From positions 868,001-932,000 of the forward strand of contig NZ_JAAXMS010000002.1 in NCBI RefSeq assembly GCF_012290005.1: a stretch of 64,000 nucleotides of DNA. Direction: 5' to 3'. The notes beneath the pieces were generated by a model. The model was not told the DNA's origin, made no database searches, and saw only the letters and a list, made by a program, of their open reading frames with translations. Both the position numbers and the translations under genes were made by a program. Source of the DNA: Crateriforma spongiae (GTDB lineage Bacteria; Planctomycetota; Planctomycetia; Pirellulales; Pirellulaceae). Below, piece after piece: positions 19,185-27,460 of the stretch (its first letter is position 1; every line of letters begins with the position of its first letter).

Positions 19185-20443
19185 TGTTCGCCTGAAGGGT
19201 TCGTCCAGCGGATGTCGGCTGTCCGATTTCTGATGTCCACCATCACCGATGCATGCCGAAACTTTCTCCGATACACACTGCCTTCACGCGATGCGGGGCC
19301 ATCGGGCGGCCCCAAGGGACGATCGTATTCTGGAAACCATCGCATCCATCGATCACTTTCATTGGCCGAATAGCCTTCGTGAACTCGGAAGTAGCTATAT
19401 CGTTCGGCACAAACCAGGAAGACAGCCAAGGGATACATCAACCCCTGACGCGCTTGATCCATCGTTTCAACACTTGCGTGAGCCTCATCGATTCCTAAGT
19501 CATTCGAACGGACTGACTTCCGATTTGTCGAAGCAAGGCCGCATGTGAATGCGATGATCTTTCCTTGCCTCGCCGCCGTTTGAAACGCATCGATTCCTCG
19601 GGCAACGTATTGCTCGTAGTCCGCATCACCGACGTTATGAAAGAAGTTCTCCAAGTACGAACCGTCGAAATAGTCCAGATACTCCAATCCCGCATCCTCA
19701 AAGCGTGCTCGCAGAAGATTGGCGAGCATCAATTCCCCAGGACCGATTGCTTTCCGCGTTTCGCGTATCAGTTCGTGATAGCCTTCGATGGTTTGTTGCT
19801 TTTTGGCTAGCCCGATTTCCTTGGCAAGGTATGCCGGTTCAATGGCTTTAACGTTGCCGTCAAGAAAGACGCCATCGATGTCTGGACTTTGCGTCATGGT
19901 ACGACATGCATTCGCCCACCATGATCGCAGTTCCGCATTGGACAGGTCGTATGCTTCGACGCGTCCGCGAACAAGCTTGGTGTGACCGCTTCGCCCCCGC
20001 AAAAACGCACCGGAGATCCCGCCCAATTGTTCATCGGCTTCATATCCACCGTAGTGCACCATGACGTTGCGGTAATACAGGATCGTCGCCTTGGGATTGA
20101 TCGCCTTCACCGCTCGAGCGGCGGCTAGCGTCCCAGCTTCTACGGAGCCATGATCCAGATGACCGTTGGCTTTTTCGAAGGTGATCAGCGGAAACTTGGA
20201 CAGATACTGAATTTCGTCATCCGTGAATGACCTCGCTTTTCGGACGTGCATGTATCGCGGGATTCGATCCCAGCTGAACTGGGGATAATTCACCGCTCGT
20301 TGCGATAGCACAGCCGCGCCACCTGCTACCGTTCCGCCGGCCTCTTCCGCATGTCCCGATCGTAAACTCGTCAGCCCGATGCATAGCCCCACCAAACTGA
20401 TGCGAAGCAATGGTGGGCAAACCCAAAGGTCACTTAATTTCAT
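19181..20443 (-). CDS. Putative TIM-barrel glycoside hydrolase (GHL15-like)
   Basis: 420 residues with a signal peptide ([16 protein letters not shown]). The sequence [44 protein letters not shown] and [11 protein letters not shown] resembles the hypothetical glycosyl-hydrolase-like GHL15/DUF4434 group, in which a barrel-strand Asp (here in FLDGNV) is a likely catalytic acid. [15 protein letters not shown] supplies further acidic strand ends. No biochemical activity is established for the group as far as I know. ATGA overlaps at both ends tie it to the beta-helix gene upstream and the esterase downstream, so the three probably form a translationally coupled set. Confidence 0.85.
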   Translation of the reverse strand: MKLSDLWVCPPLLRISLVGLCIGLTSLRSGHAEEAGGTVAGGAAVLSQRAVNYPQFSWDRIPRYMHVRKARSFTDDEIQYLSKFPLITFEKANGHLDHGSVEAGTLAAARAVKAINPKATILYYRNVMVHYGGYEADEQLGGISGAFLRGRSGHTKLVRGRVEAYDLSNAELRSWWANACRTMTQSPDIDGVFLDGNVKAIEPAYLAKEIGLAKKQQTIEGYHELIRETRKAIGPGELMLANLLRARFEDAGLEYLDYFDGSYLENFFHNVGDADYEQYVARGIDAFQTAARQGKIIAFTCGLASTNRKSVRSNDLGIDEAHASVETMDQARQGLMYPLAVFLVCAERYSYFRVHEGYSANESDRWMRWFPEYDRPLGPPDGPASREGSVYRRKFRHASVMVDIRNRTADIRWTNPSGEQ

Positions 20444-22647
20444 GGCAGGTCTCCGTCGATCAGGCCAGCTTTTGATCGATCAAAGGGTACGATTCCCAAA
20501 GCGTGCGCCGGCGACTCGGGACGAAAACTGAAATCGCCATTGTCAGGATCGACGAACAGCGGATCGACGGCCAGACTATGAGCGTCGACGTTGTCACGCT
20601 GTTGCTGTTCCAGCATCTGACGCCCCAGCGTTGGATCCGCCGCACAGTAATAGATGTTCCGATCAGTCTGCGCGTCCTTGGATCGCGCCAAAGTTCGACC
20701 CCGCCGATCTTCGGTTGTGCGTCCATTTCCGGGTGGCAATTCATCGATGAACGTGCATTCGTCCGACGAAGCGTAGAAAACATTCCGCTGAATCACCGCG
20801 CCGACCATCGGGCCTTCACGCACGGCCAGATAGTAGCCGCGTGGCGGTGCGATCACGTCGGCAACAATATTGTTCACACAGCGATTATTTAATTTAAGGA
20901 TGATCCCCTGCGACGTGCACCTATAGATTAGGTTCCCGGTGATCAGTGTATCGGTTTGCCCGCCATCGGTTCGAATCGCCGCCTGCATGATCATCGGCGC
21001 CACCAGGTGATGAATGTAGTTTCCGCGGATAACGTTTCCGGAACCGGCGCCGCGAATGTAGATGGCATTCCCGTCGCCGAGCATCTCCATCGCATGATGA
21101 ATTTCATTAAATTCGATACGATTGTCTCGAGTGTGCAGAAATGGCAACACGTCATTTCGCTGCGGCAACCTCGTCAAACCTTCCAATTCATGCCACCGAA
21201 TTGTCCGCCCAAGCTCTCGGCCCTGCTTCGCAAAAAAGTGGGCCATGCACCCTGAAACAATGATCCCCGTGTACGGGGTGTGATGCACCAGATTATTGGC
21301 GATGCGATTGTGGCCACTTTGCCAGATCATGATTCCGGGTGAGTGGGAATAGACCTGTCCTACATGATGGATGTGATTGTTAATCACCAAGTTATTGCGA
21401 TTGACGTCCTTGGTTCCTGGACCATAGCCACACAACAGAATGCCGGCACCACCGATGTTTTCAATCAAGTTACCCGACAGCGTGTTCTTCTGACCGTGCA
21501 GGTCCACGCGGATCGCACCACCACCGCTGTGCCTGAAGTGGCATTGTTCAATGCGGCACTGCTGGGTTCCACGCAACCGAAACATTGCGGTGGCTTTGTC
21601 GTGCATGTCCCAGTCATGCTGCAGCCCTGCATCGTCGGCTGAAACCGTGTACCGACGAGCGTGCATGAACGTCAGTCCGCGAAAACAAAGATTCCGAACC
21701 GGTTGATCGGTGGGGCCGTCTTTATCAATTTTCCCTTCGACACGAATCAGTTCCGCCAACTGCGGTGCGAAGACAGGTGAATCCGAACGTGGCCACAGGT
21801 ACAGCTTTCGCTGCTCGGTATCCAATACCCATTCGCCGGGTCGATCCAGATACTGAAGCGAGTTTTCAAACCAGCAAGATTCTGTTTCCTTCAAAAAATG
21901 CAGGCGATTCATTGCGTAGGTGGCGTCGACACCGGTATGAGCAACCCGCCCGTGATGATCAATCGATTCCACTGGCAATATGTTCAAGATCCAGGCGTGG
22001 TGAGGTCGTACCACGATCTCGATATCGCCGGTGCGGGTTGACTCCTTCAGCAGGCCGGCCGGATACCTAAGCTCGTTTCGACTGCCTCCGGCAAGTGGAA
22101 TGAACCCTTCGGATCGTGCTCGTGGCAACAATCCGTCGGAATCAAAGAGCGTAGCAAAGGACTCGTCCACGTCCGCGACTTGCACCTTTCCCACGGCGGC
22201 TTTGGGAAGGCCCGCCATCGACGACGGCACCGGCCGCCATCCGCTGATCCCCGCACCCGAACGGAAGACCGGCGTTTCATTGGGAAAGGCCGCATAGGTA
22301 ATCGCGTGTTCCCCCTGACCCGAATCCGCCAGGCCAAAGACAATGGTCTGCGCCAGCTGATAATCGCCACCTCGAACCAAGACAAGGACATCGCGTTTGT
22401 TCCGCTGGTCCAGTTCGCGCACGGCATCTCTTGCACGCGCCAACGTCGCGAAAGGGCCGTCCGATCGTTCCTCATTCGGTTCCGCGATGGTTCCCGACCA
22501 AGCATCGGATCCGATTGGCGAGACAAAAAAATCAGCGGACGTTCCAGCCGTCCAGCCGCGAACGGCCATTGCAAACAAAAGGCACCACACCACGGCACCA
22601 GACACCAACGCGGGCATTCGCCTTGGCCACCAAGAGATCATCACCAT
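20440..22647 (-). CDS. Right-handed parallel beta-helix protein, GH141/GH120-like
   Basis: 735 residues from the ATG at 22647, chosen because MVMISWWPRRMPALVSGAVVWCLLFAMAV is a plausible signal/anchor; longer starts add a polar leader. FFVSPIGSDAWSG followed by GPFATLARARDAVREL is the entry signature of the beta-helix group that includes GH141 and GH120. Coils are rich in N and G, for example NTLSGNLIENIGGAGIL, NLVINNHIHHVGQVY and NRIEFNEIHHAMEMLG. GH141 includes an alpha-L-fucosidase, and GH141 enzymes have been linked to fucoidan breakdown, which would match the GH29 genes downstream. The assignment to GH141 rather than to an unclassified helix is inference. It heads the long minus-strand gene run. 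Confidence 0.88.
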   Translation of the reverse strand: MVMISWWPRRMPALVSGAVVWCLLFAMAVRGWTAGTSADFFVSPIGSDAWSGTIAEPNEERSDGPFATLARARDAVRELDQRNKRDVLVLVRGGDYQLAQTIVFGLADSGQGEHAITYAAFPNETPVFRSGAGISGWRPVPSSMAGLPKAAVGKVQVADVDESFATLFDSDGLLPRARSEGFIPLAGGSRNELRYPAGLLKESTRTGDIEIVVRPHHAWILNILPVESIDHHGRVAHTGVDATYAMNRLHFLKETESCWFENSLQYLDRPGEWVLDTEQRKLYLWPRSDSPVFAPQLAELIRVEGKIDKDGPTDQPVRNLCFRGLTFMHARRYTVSADDAGLQHDWDMHDKATAMFRLRGTQQCRIEQCHFRHSGGGAIRVDLHGQKNTLSGNLIENIGGAGILLCGYGPGTKDVNRNNLVINNHIHHVGQVYSHSPGIMIWQSGHNRIANNLVHHTPYTGIIVSGCMAHFFAKQGRELGRTIRWHELEGLTRLPQRNDVLPFLHTRDNRIEFNEIHHAMEMLGDGNAIYIRGAGSGNVIRGNYIHHLVAPMIMQAAIRTDGGQTDTLITGNLIYRCTSQGIILKLNNRCVNNIVADVIAPPRGYYLAVREGPMVGAVIQRNVFYASSDECTFIDELPPGNGRTTEDRRGRTLARSKDAQTDRNIYYCAADPTLGRQMLEQQQRDNVDAHSLAVDPLFVDPDNGDFSFRPESPAHALGIVPFDRSKAGLIDGDLP

Positions 22648-23025
22648 GGCGTTGACGGTTGGACCAGTCCGTCCGACGCATTTGCATTTCGAAAGAGGAT
22701 GCGTCACGAACATGAAGTCTCGATATACACTGATCGCCGCGTGAAGGGCCGCCATTGAAGCAAGCGGTGCGTTGACATTGACCCGCTTGCCTTCAAACGC
22801 CCTGAATATCAGAACCCGATCTCCGATGATGTTCGAGTGCGAAATGCGACACCCCGGTAACGTTTTGCGTCCCAGATCTCGGACGTCTCCAGCGTCCGCG
22901 TGTGCGCTCAGCTACATTTGGCCCGCCTCAACCCTATGATTCTTGCAACAACGCCGACGTGCTTCCGAATCCGGGCAACCACGCTGCTGTTCCGATCCGC
23001 CCCTCGTTACTCACCAACCTCGTTC
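22648..23025. other. Divergent intergenic region (378 bp)
   Basis: Separates the start of the minus-strand operon from the plus-strand DUF1080-like gene. It contains an inverted repeat, CAAGCGG (22761-22767) / CCGCTTG (22783-22789), flanking TTGACA, a plausible operator. I see no convincing gene here. Short in-frame extensions of either neighbour are possible but lack signal-peptide character. Confidence 0.5.
22761..22789. promoter_or_regulatory. Candidate operator, inverted repeat around TTGACA
   Basis: Arms CAAGCGG and CCGCTTG are perfect, with a 15-base centre holding TTGACA. It lies in the divergent gap that must hold the promoters of the 12-gene minus-strand operon and of the lectin-fold gene. 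No matching -10 box was found, so only operator function is suggested. Confidence 0.3.
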
Positions 23026-23793
23026 ATGAATTCCCTGAAGTTGATTCGCTGTGATTCGTCGAGCATCCACGGCCGTCCATCGCCGCTGAACAATATCGCA
23101 ACCATTTTCACGTCGATTGCCATGGTCACGCTTGTCCCCCACACCCATGCCGCCGAATCCAAGGTGATCTGGGTCGATAGCTTTGAGCGCCGCGAACTTG
23201 GACCGGACCTGCGTTCGATGATTCCGGACTTTCGCATCGAAGACGGCGTGCTGAAAGGCCGACAACGCAAACCCGATCATGGCGGCTCGGCGCATCGCCC
23301 GATCCAACTGCCCAACGGCAACGTGCGTATTGAATTGAGGTTCAACTTTCAAGGTGCACGTTCATTCAATCTAAGTTGTGATGATCGATCCTGTCAAAAA
23401 GTTCATGCGGGGCACATCGCCAGAATCACCGTCCAACCCAATCGACTGACCCTGTTTGACGATAAAGAAGGCGTCATGCGTTTGGATATTCGCAAGCTTC
23501 GAAAATCGGGTGACCCGGAAAAGAAAGCCGAAGGCGATCGTTTATCGGCCGACGCAACGGCTAGGTTTCCCCTGTCACTACAGCAGGACCGGTGGTATCA
23601 ACTTCGATTGGAAATTGTTGCCGACGTAATGAAGGTCTGGATCGACGGCAAACTTGCGGGAAATTTGAAAAGCGCTGGGCTGAAGCACCCCACAAAACCG
23701 GACCTTCGGATCGGCGTATGGGGAAGCCATCCATCACACGAAGTTCACTTCGACGACCTGCGTGTTCATTCGATTGGCAACACGGTCCCTTAA
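23026..23793 (+). CDS. DUF1080-like lectin-fold secreted protein
   Basis: 255 residues from the ATG at 23026; NIATIFTSIAMVTLVPHTHAA is the signal segment. A start at 22900 would prefix 42 residues without signal character. The mature protein has WVDSFERRELGPDL, FRIEDGVLKGRQ, VRIELRFNFQGARSFNL, WYQLRLEIVADVMKVWIDGKL and VHFDDLRVHS. This is the concanavalin-like jelly-roll seen in DUF1080/LamG proteins. It is shorter than the DUF1080 protein at 5809-6624 and has little identity to it by eye. Role: glycan binding or 3-keto-glycoside chemistry, not decidable here. It stands alone on the plus strand, divergent from the large operon and convergent with a sulfatase. Confidence 0.85.
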   Translation: MNSLKLIRCDSSSIHGRPSPLNNIATIFTSIAMVTLVPHTHAAESKVIWVDSFERRELGPDLRSMIPDFRIEDGVLKGRQRKPDHGGSAHRPIQLPNGNVRIELRFNFQGARSFNLSCDDRSCQKVHAGHIARITVQPNRLTLFDDKEGVMRLDIRKLRKSGDPEKKAEGDRLSADATARFPLSLQQDRWYQLRLEIVADVMKVWIDGKLAGNLKSAGLKHPTKPDLRIGVWGSHPSHEVHFDDLRVHSIGNTVP

Positions 23794-23863
23794 CGACGTA
23801 TCGCGACGTCGCGGGCGACCGACACCCCAATCGCAGCAGCGGATCGTTCGCCTGCGTGAGCCC

Positions 23864-25756
23864 CTAATGTTGTCCGGTGCGGAAGCGATACCAGTAAGCA
23901 CCGTCATTTAGCGGTCCTGCCGGCTTGCCTCCAAGCCAAATCCATCCGGGATCCGCGAGCACAAAGTAGGTGGTGTCCGGTTTCAGCACCGGTAAATCTG
24001 AAAAGGTGATCGACCGTTTGCCTTCGGCTGGATGACCAGGCTGCGGGTCGGATTCCCAAACGGGTCGATGGACGTCGGAGACTTCATACAACCGAATGGT
24101 GTTTCCGCTGGTTCTGCCGAAACTGATCTTTCGGTCAAAATGAAACGTCAAAGATGTCGTGGTTGGGACGTTCATCGCCGACATGGCGGGTACAGAGCGA
24201 ACATAGCCCGGCATGACCATTCGAATCCGGTGAAACCCCCAACCTTCTTGATAGGAATTCAATGGCGATCGCCATGACGCGGGCATCGTCGTTTGCTCTC
24301 GGGCGAACCGAAACCACGCATCGCTCATTTCTTGCAACTTCGCGAGGTTGGACGTTGCAAGATCGCGAGATTCGGCAGGATCCCGGGAAATATTGTACAG
24401 ACGCCAGGGCCCATCACTGATGCTGGAGATTTTCCAGTCTCCCTTCAACAATCCTTTGCCGGTTTGGTTGAATCCCCAAAAGATCTCATCGTGGATCGAC
24501 AGTTTCGGCAAAGACGGATCATTCCAAAGTGACAACATGGAATGTCCATACAGCGGCTGAAGCTTTCGATCACCATCGTGCTCCGGATACTTCACACCGG
24601 CAAGATCCAAAAAGGTCGGATACAGATCCGTCACATGCAAACGTTGTCGCCGTATGCCGCCCGCCTGTGCCGTAAGTCGTGAAGGCCAACGGACGATCAA
24701 AGGCACCGACACGCCGCCTTCCTGCGCACACGACTTGTACCAACGAAATGGCGTGTTCTTAAGGTATCCCCAACCATTGGAAACAAATGGGTTACTTTCT
24801 TTTTGCCAAGGAATCTGTTTGCTGTACATTCGGATGTCACCGTTGCTGTATGCTCCGCCGTTATCCGCCAGAAACACCACCAGCGTGTTTTCGCTGAGCC
24901 CTATTTCATCAAGATGATTCAGGACACGCCCGACGTTCCAATCAAGTCGGTCAAGCATTCCCGCGTAGGCAGCCATTCTTCGACTTTCCTGTCGCTGGAT
25001 TGCCTGAGGCAATTCATCCCAACGCCGGACCTCCGCTTCGGGTTCAGACATCACATACCGATCATCGATCATCCCGAGATCCATCAGCCGCTGGTATCGC
25101 CTTGACCGCAGAACGTCCCAGCCGGCCCGATAACGCTGATAATACTTCTCCACATTCTTGCGTGGCGCATGCAGCGGGGTGTGCGGTGCGTTGAATGCCA
25201 AGTAGGTGAAAAAGGGACGCCCGGCTTCCGTCGCGGCGTTGATTTGGCTGATGGCATGATCTGTGAACGCGTCGGTGCTGTACCAATCATCAGCGACGGC
25301 CTTGGGGTCGTCACGATTCGTCTGGATCGCCGGATGGCCGTTCTCCTTTCCCGTCCAACTGTTGATGGCACCGTGAAGGAATCCGTAGAAGAATTCAAAA
25401 CCCGCATCCAGGGGATGCCCCGGTTGATGCCATTTCCCCACGATCGAAGTCGCATAGCCCGCATCACGCATCAACCGTGCGATCGGCAATGACCGCCGAT
25501 AGCTGTCCGACTGAGAATGCTCGTGTCCCGTCATCAGACTGGTGCGCGTTACCACACACATCGGATTGACATGAAATTCGCTGAACCGAATCCCCTGCTC
25601 TGCCATCCGATCCAGATGCGGTGTGTCGATCTCTCCTCCATAGCATCCCAGATCGGAGTACCCGACATCATCGGCGACGATCAACAGAATGTTGGGACGA
25701 TCCGCGGCTGCACAGATCCCGCTGCACACCCAAAACATCAATAGCACTCGTAGCAT
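23864..25756 (-). CDS. S1 family sulfatase with atypical C-V-V-T-R motif and C-terminal Ig-like domain
   Basis: 630 residues from the ATG at 25756 (signal peptide MLRVLLMFWVCSGICAAA). VADDVGYSDLGCYGG, IVGKWHQPGHP, NAPHTPLHAP and LADNGGAYSNGD preserve the metal and active-site residues. The formylglycine site reads C67-V-V-T-R followed by TSLMTG: valine replaces the Pro/Ala/Ser normally found two residues after the cysteine. About 110 extra residues at the C-terminus (NVPTTTSLTFHFDRKISFGR, SITFSDLPVLKPDTTYFVLA) resemble a bacterial Ig-like (Big_5/SbsA) domain. Whether the cysteine is converted to formylglycine is uncertain. It is the last gene of a four-gene minus-strand unit that includes the GH127 enzyme. 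Confidence 0.92.
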   Translation of the reverse strand: MLRVLLMFWVCSGICAAADRPNILLIVADDVGYSDLGCYGGEIDTPHLDRMAEQGIRFSEFHVNPMCVVTRTSLMTGHEHSQSDSYRRSLPIARLMRDAGYATSIVGKWHQPGHPLDAGFEFFYGFLHGAINSWTGKENGHPAIQTNRDDPKAVADDWYSTDAFTDHAISQINAATEAGRPFFTYLAFNAPHTPLHAPRKNVEKYYQRYRAGWDVLRSRRYQRLMDLGMIDDRYVMSEPEAEVRRWDELPQAIQRQESRRMAAYAGMLDRLDWNVGRVLNHLDEIGLSENTLVVFLADNGGAYSNGDIRMYSKQIPWQKESNPFVSNGWGYLKNTPFRWYKSCAQEGGVSVPLIVRWPSRLTAQAGGIRRQRLHVTDLYPTFLDLAGVKYPEHDGDRKLQPLYGHSMLSLWNDPSLPKLSIHDEIFWGFNQTGKGLLKGDWKISSISDGPWRLYNISRDPAESRDLATSNLAKLQEMSDAWFRFAREQTTMPASWRSPLNSYQEGWGFHRIRMVMPGYVRSVPAMSAMNVPTTTSLTFHFDRKISFGRTSGNTIRLYEVSDVHRPVWESDPQPGHPAEGKRSITFSDLPVLKPDTTYFVLADPGWIWLGGKPAGPLNDGAYWYRFRTGQH

Positions 25757-25909
25757 GAGCTGATCCCATGATGCGGGGCACCTGCACCAAGTCCGAACTT
25801 CATTCATGGTCTTTGTCGCGTTGTTTCTCGGTCACGGCCCCGTGGGCGTTGCGGGTGAAAGATGTCCAGCAATCGCGACACAAGTTAATTGGAATCATAA
25901 ATATGGTAT

Positions 25910-27379
25910 TTATTCGTTCGTTGCCGAGGATCTTGTCGGCTGGTCGTTGGTCACGACCGGCGGCTGTAGGGATGCCTTCCAGTTCAGCACTTCATCGATC
26001 AGCACTCGAGAAAGTTCGGAATTCTGATCGACGACATTCCGAGTTTCGCCAGGGTCCGCATGAAGGTCGTACAACTGGGGTCGCCCACCGTTATCGTCGC
26101 ACAAGAGTTTCCACTTGTCTTTGCGAATCGCCAGATCCGGAAGGTTCTTTTCATTCCCGAAGTTCTTGAAATCGGGCGGTCGAGAAAAACAAAGTGGATC
26201 GGATCGTTTAATCGACCGATGGCCCAACAATGCATCCAGCATGTCTTCACCATCAAACGGGGCCTCCGTTGAGGCATCAATTCCAGCCAGCCGCAACAGC
26301 GACGGAGCCAGATCGAAAGCCGCCACAACCGTTCTCGCGTCTCGCGTGCCCTGCTTCTCAGGTGATACAAAGCCCGGTCCCCAAACAATCAAGGGCGACC
26401 GAATGCCATTTTCGTATAGTGTCGCTTTACAACCACGAAGTGGTTTGGTCGCCGGGTCAAACGTCTTTGGATCCGGGCCGTTGTCGCTGCAAAGCACGAT
26501 GAAAGTGTTCTCACGCAGGTAATCATCTTCACGGATCAGGTCGAACAACACACGCAACTGCGTGTCCATCTCCTGTAGCACTGACAAGTACAAGCCTGGA
26601 ACTCCCTGACGCCAATGTTCCAATGTCGGAAACCACGGACCATGAACATCGTCAGGCCACAGATTGACATAGAATGGGTGATCGGCGGCCCGGGACGCCT
26701 TGATAAAATCAATCGCCGCCGACATGAAATCGGTAGTGATTTGCGATCGCATCGACCATTCATACGGTCCACCCAAACGCTCGGCGTCTTGCCAGATCTT
26801 TCGCGGCTTCTCCCAACCAGGCGCGAGCGTCAACGGGAGAAACTTTGGCCCCATCCCCTCGAAATTGGTAATCGAGACATCAAAACCGTACTGAGAGATC
26901 GGCGGTGCGGCATCAACATCCCGTTGACCTCCCATGTGCCATTTCCCGAAATGGCCGGTGGCGTACCCCTGCCGCTGCAATGCACGAGCCAACGTCGGTG
27001 CACCAGGATCCAGCCAATTGGCCAAGCCGCGACGTCGATTGACTTGTGACGCGTCCAAATAGGATGTGATACGCCATCGTTGAGGATATTGGCCCGTCGT
27101 GATCGCCACACGTGAAGGCGAACAGATGGGCGAATTCACATAGAACTGCTCGAACGCGATCCCCTCACTCGCCAACCTGTCAATCGCGGGCGTGTTCGCT
27201 TGTCGGTTTCCGAAACAACCCAAGTCCGACCAGCCGAGATCATCAATGAACACTACGATGATGTTGGGTCGCGGATCGTCTCCATGCAAGGGAACACGCG
27301 ACACCATCGTCGACAGCACGACGATCAACGTAATGATGATCCCCATGGGTGATAGAGGCATCATATATTTTCTGTCCAT
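25910..27379 (-). CDS. S1 family sulfatase
   Basis: 489 residues, ATG at 27379, signal peptide PMGIIITLIVVLSTMVS. VFIDDLGWSDLGCFGNRQ holds the metal aspartates. C86-S-P-S-R with VAITTGQYPQRW is the modification site. FGKWHMGGQRDVD, LWPDDVHGPWFP and LCSDNGPDPKTFDP complete the site. The DPATKPLRGCKATLYENGIRSP block is the N-acetylgalactosamine-6-sulfatase/arylsulfatase-like turn. It is 81 bases downstream of the GH127 gene and 153 bases upstream of the CVVTR sulfatase, on the same strand. Probably serves the same oligosaccharide as GH127; the sulfated position is unknown. Confidence 0.95.
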   Translation of the reverse strand: MDRKYMMPLSPMGIIITLIVVLSTMVSRVPLHGDDPRPNIIVVFIDDLGWSDLGCFGNRQANTPAIDRLASEGIAFEQFYVNSPICSPSRVAITTGQYPQRWRITSYLDASQVNRRRGLANWLDPGAPTLARALQRQGYATGHFGKWHMGGQRDVDAAPPISQYGFDVSITNFEGMGPKFLPLTLAPGWEKPRKIWQDAERLGGPYEWSMRSQITTDFMSAAIDFIKASRAADHPFYVNLWPDDVHGPWFPTLEHWRQGVPGLYLSVLQEMDTQLRVLFDLIREDDYLRENTFIVLCSDNGPDPKTFDPATKPLRGCKATLYENGIRSPLIVWGPGFVSPEKQGTRDARTVVAAFDLAPSLLRLAGIDASTEAPFDGEDMLDALLGHRSIKRSDPLCFSRPPDFKNFGNEKNLPDLAIRKDKWKLLCDDNGGRPQLYDLHADPGETRNVVDQNSELSRVLIDEVLNWKASLQPPVVTNDQPTRSSATNE

Positions 27380-27460
27380 CGCTTACGTCTTTTCGTTTTG
27401 ATCGATCGGCCATCACGACTGAAACCGGATTGGATTGGAAAACCGCTCTCGCACAGGACC

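Noticed and set aside
22900-23025. Longer start for the DUF1080-like gene at 22900
   Set aside because: Adds 42 residues rich in arginine and threonine ahead of a clear signal peptide; the ATG at 23026 fits better.
23794-23863. Possible terminator with GACGT/ACGTC repeats between convergent genes
   Set aside because: Arms are short and overlapping, with no stable stem or U-run.
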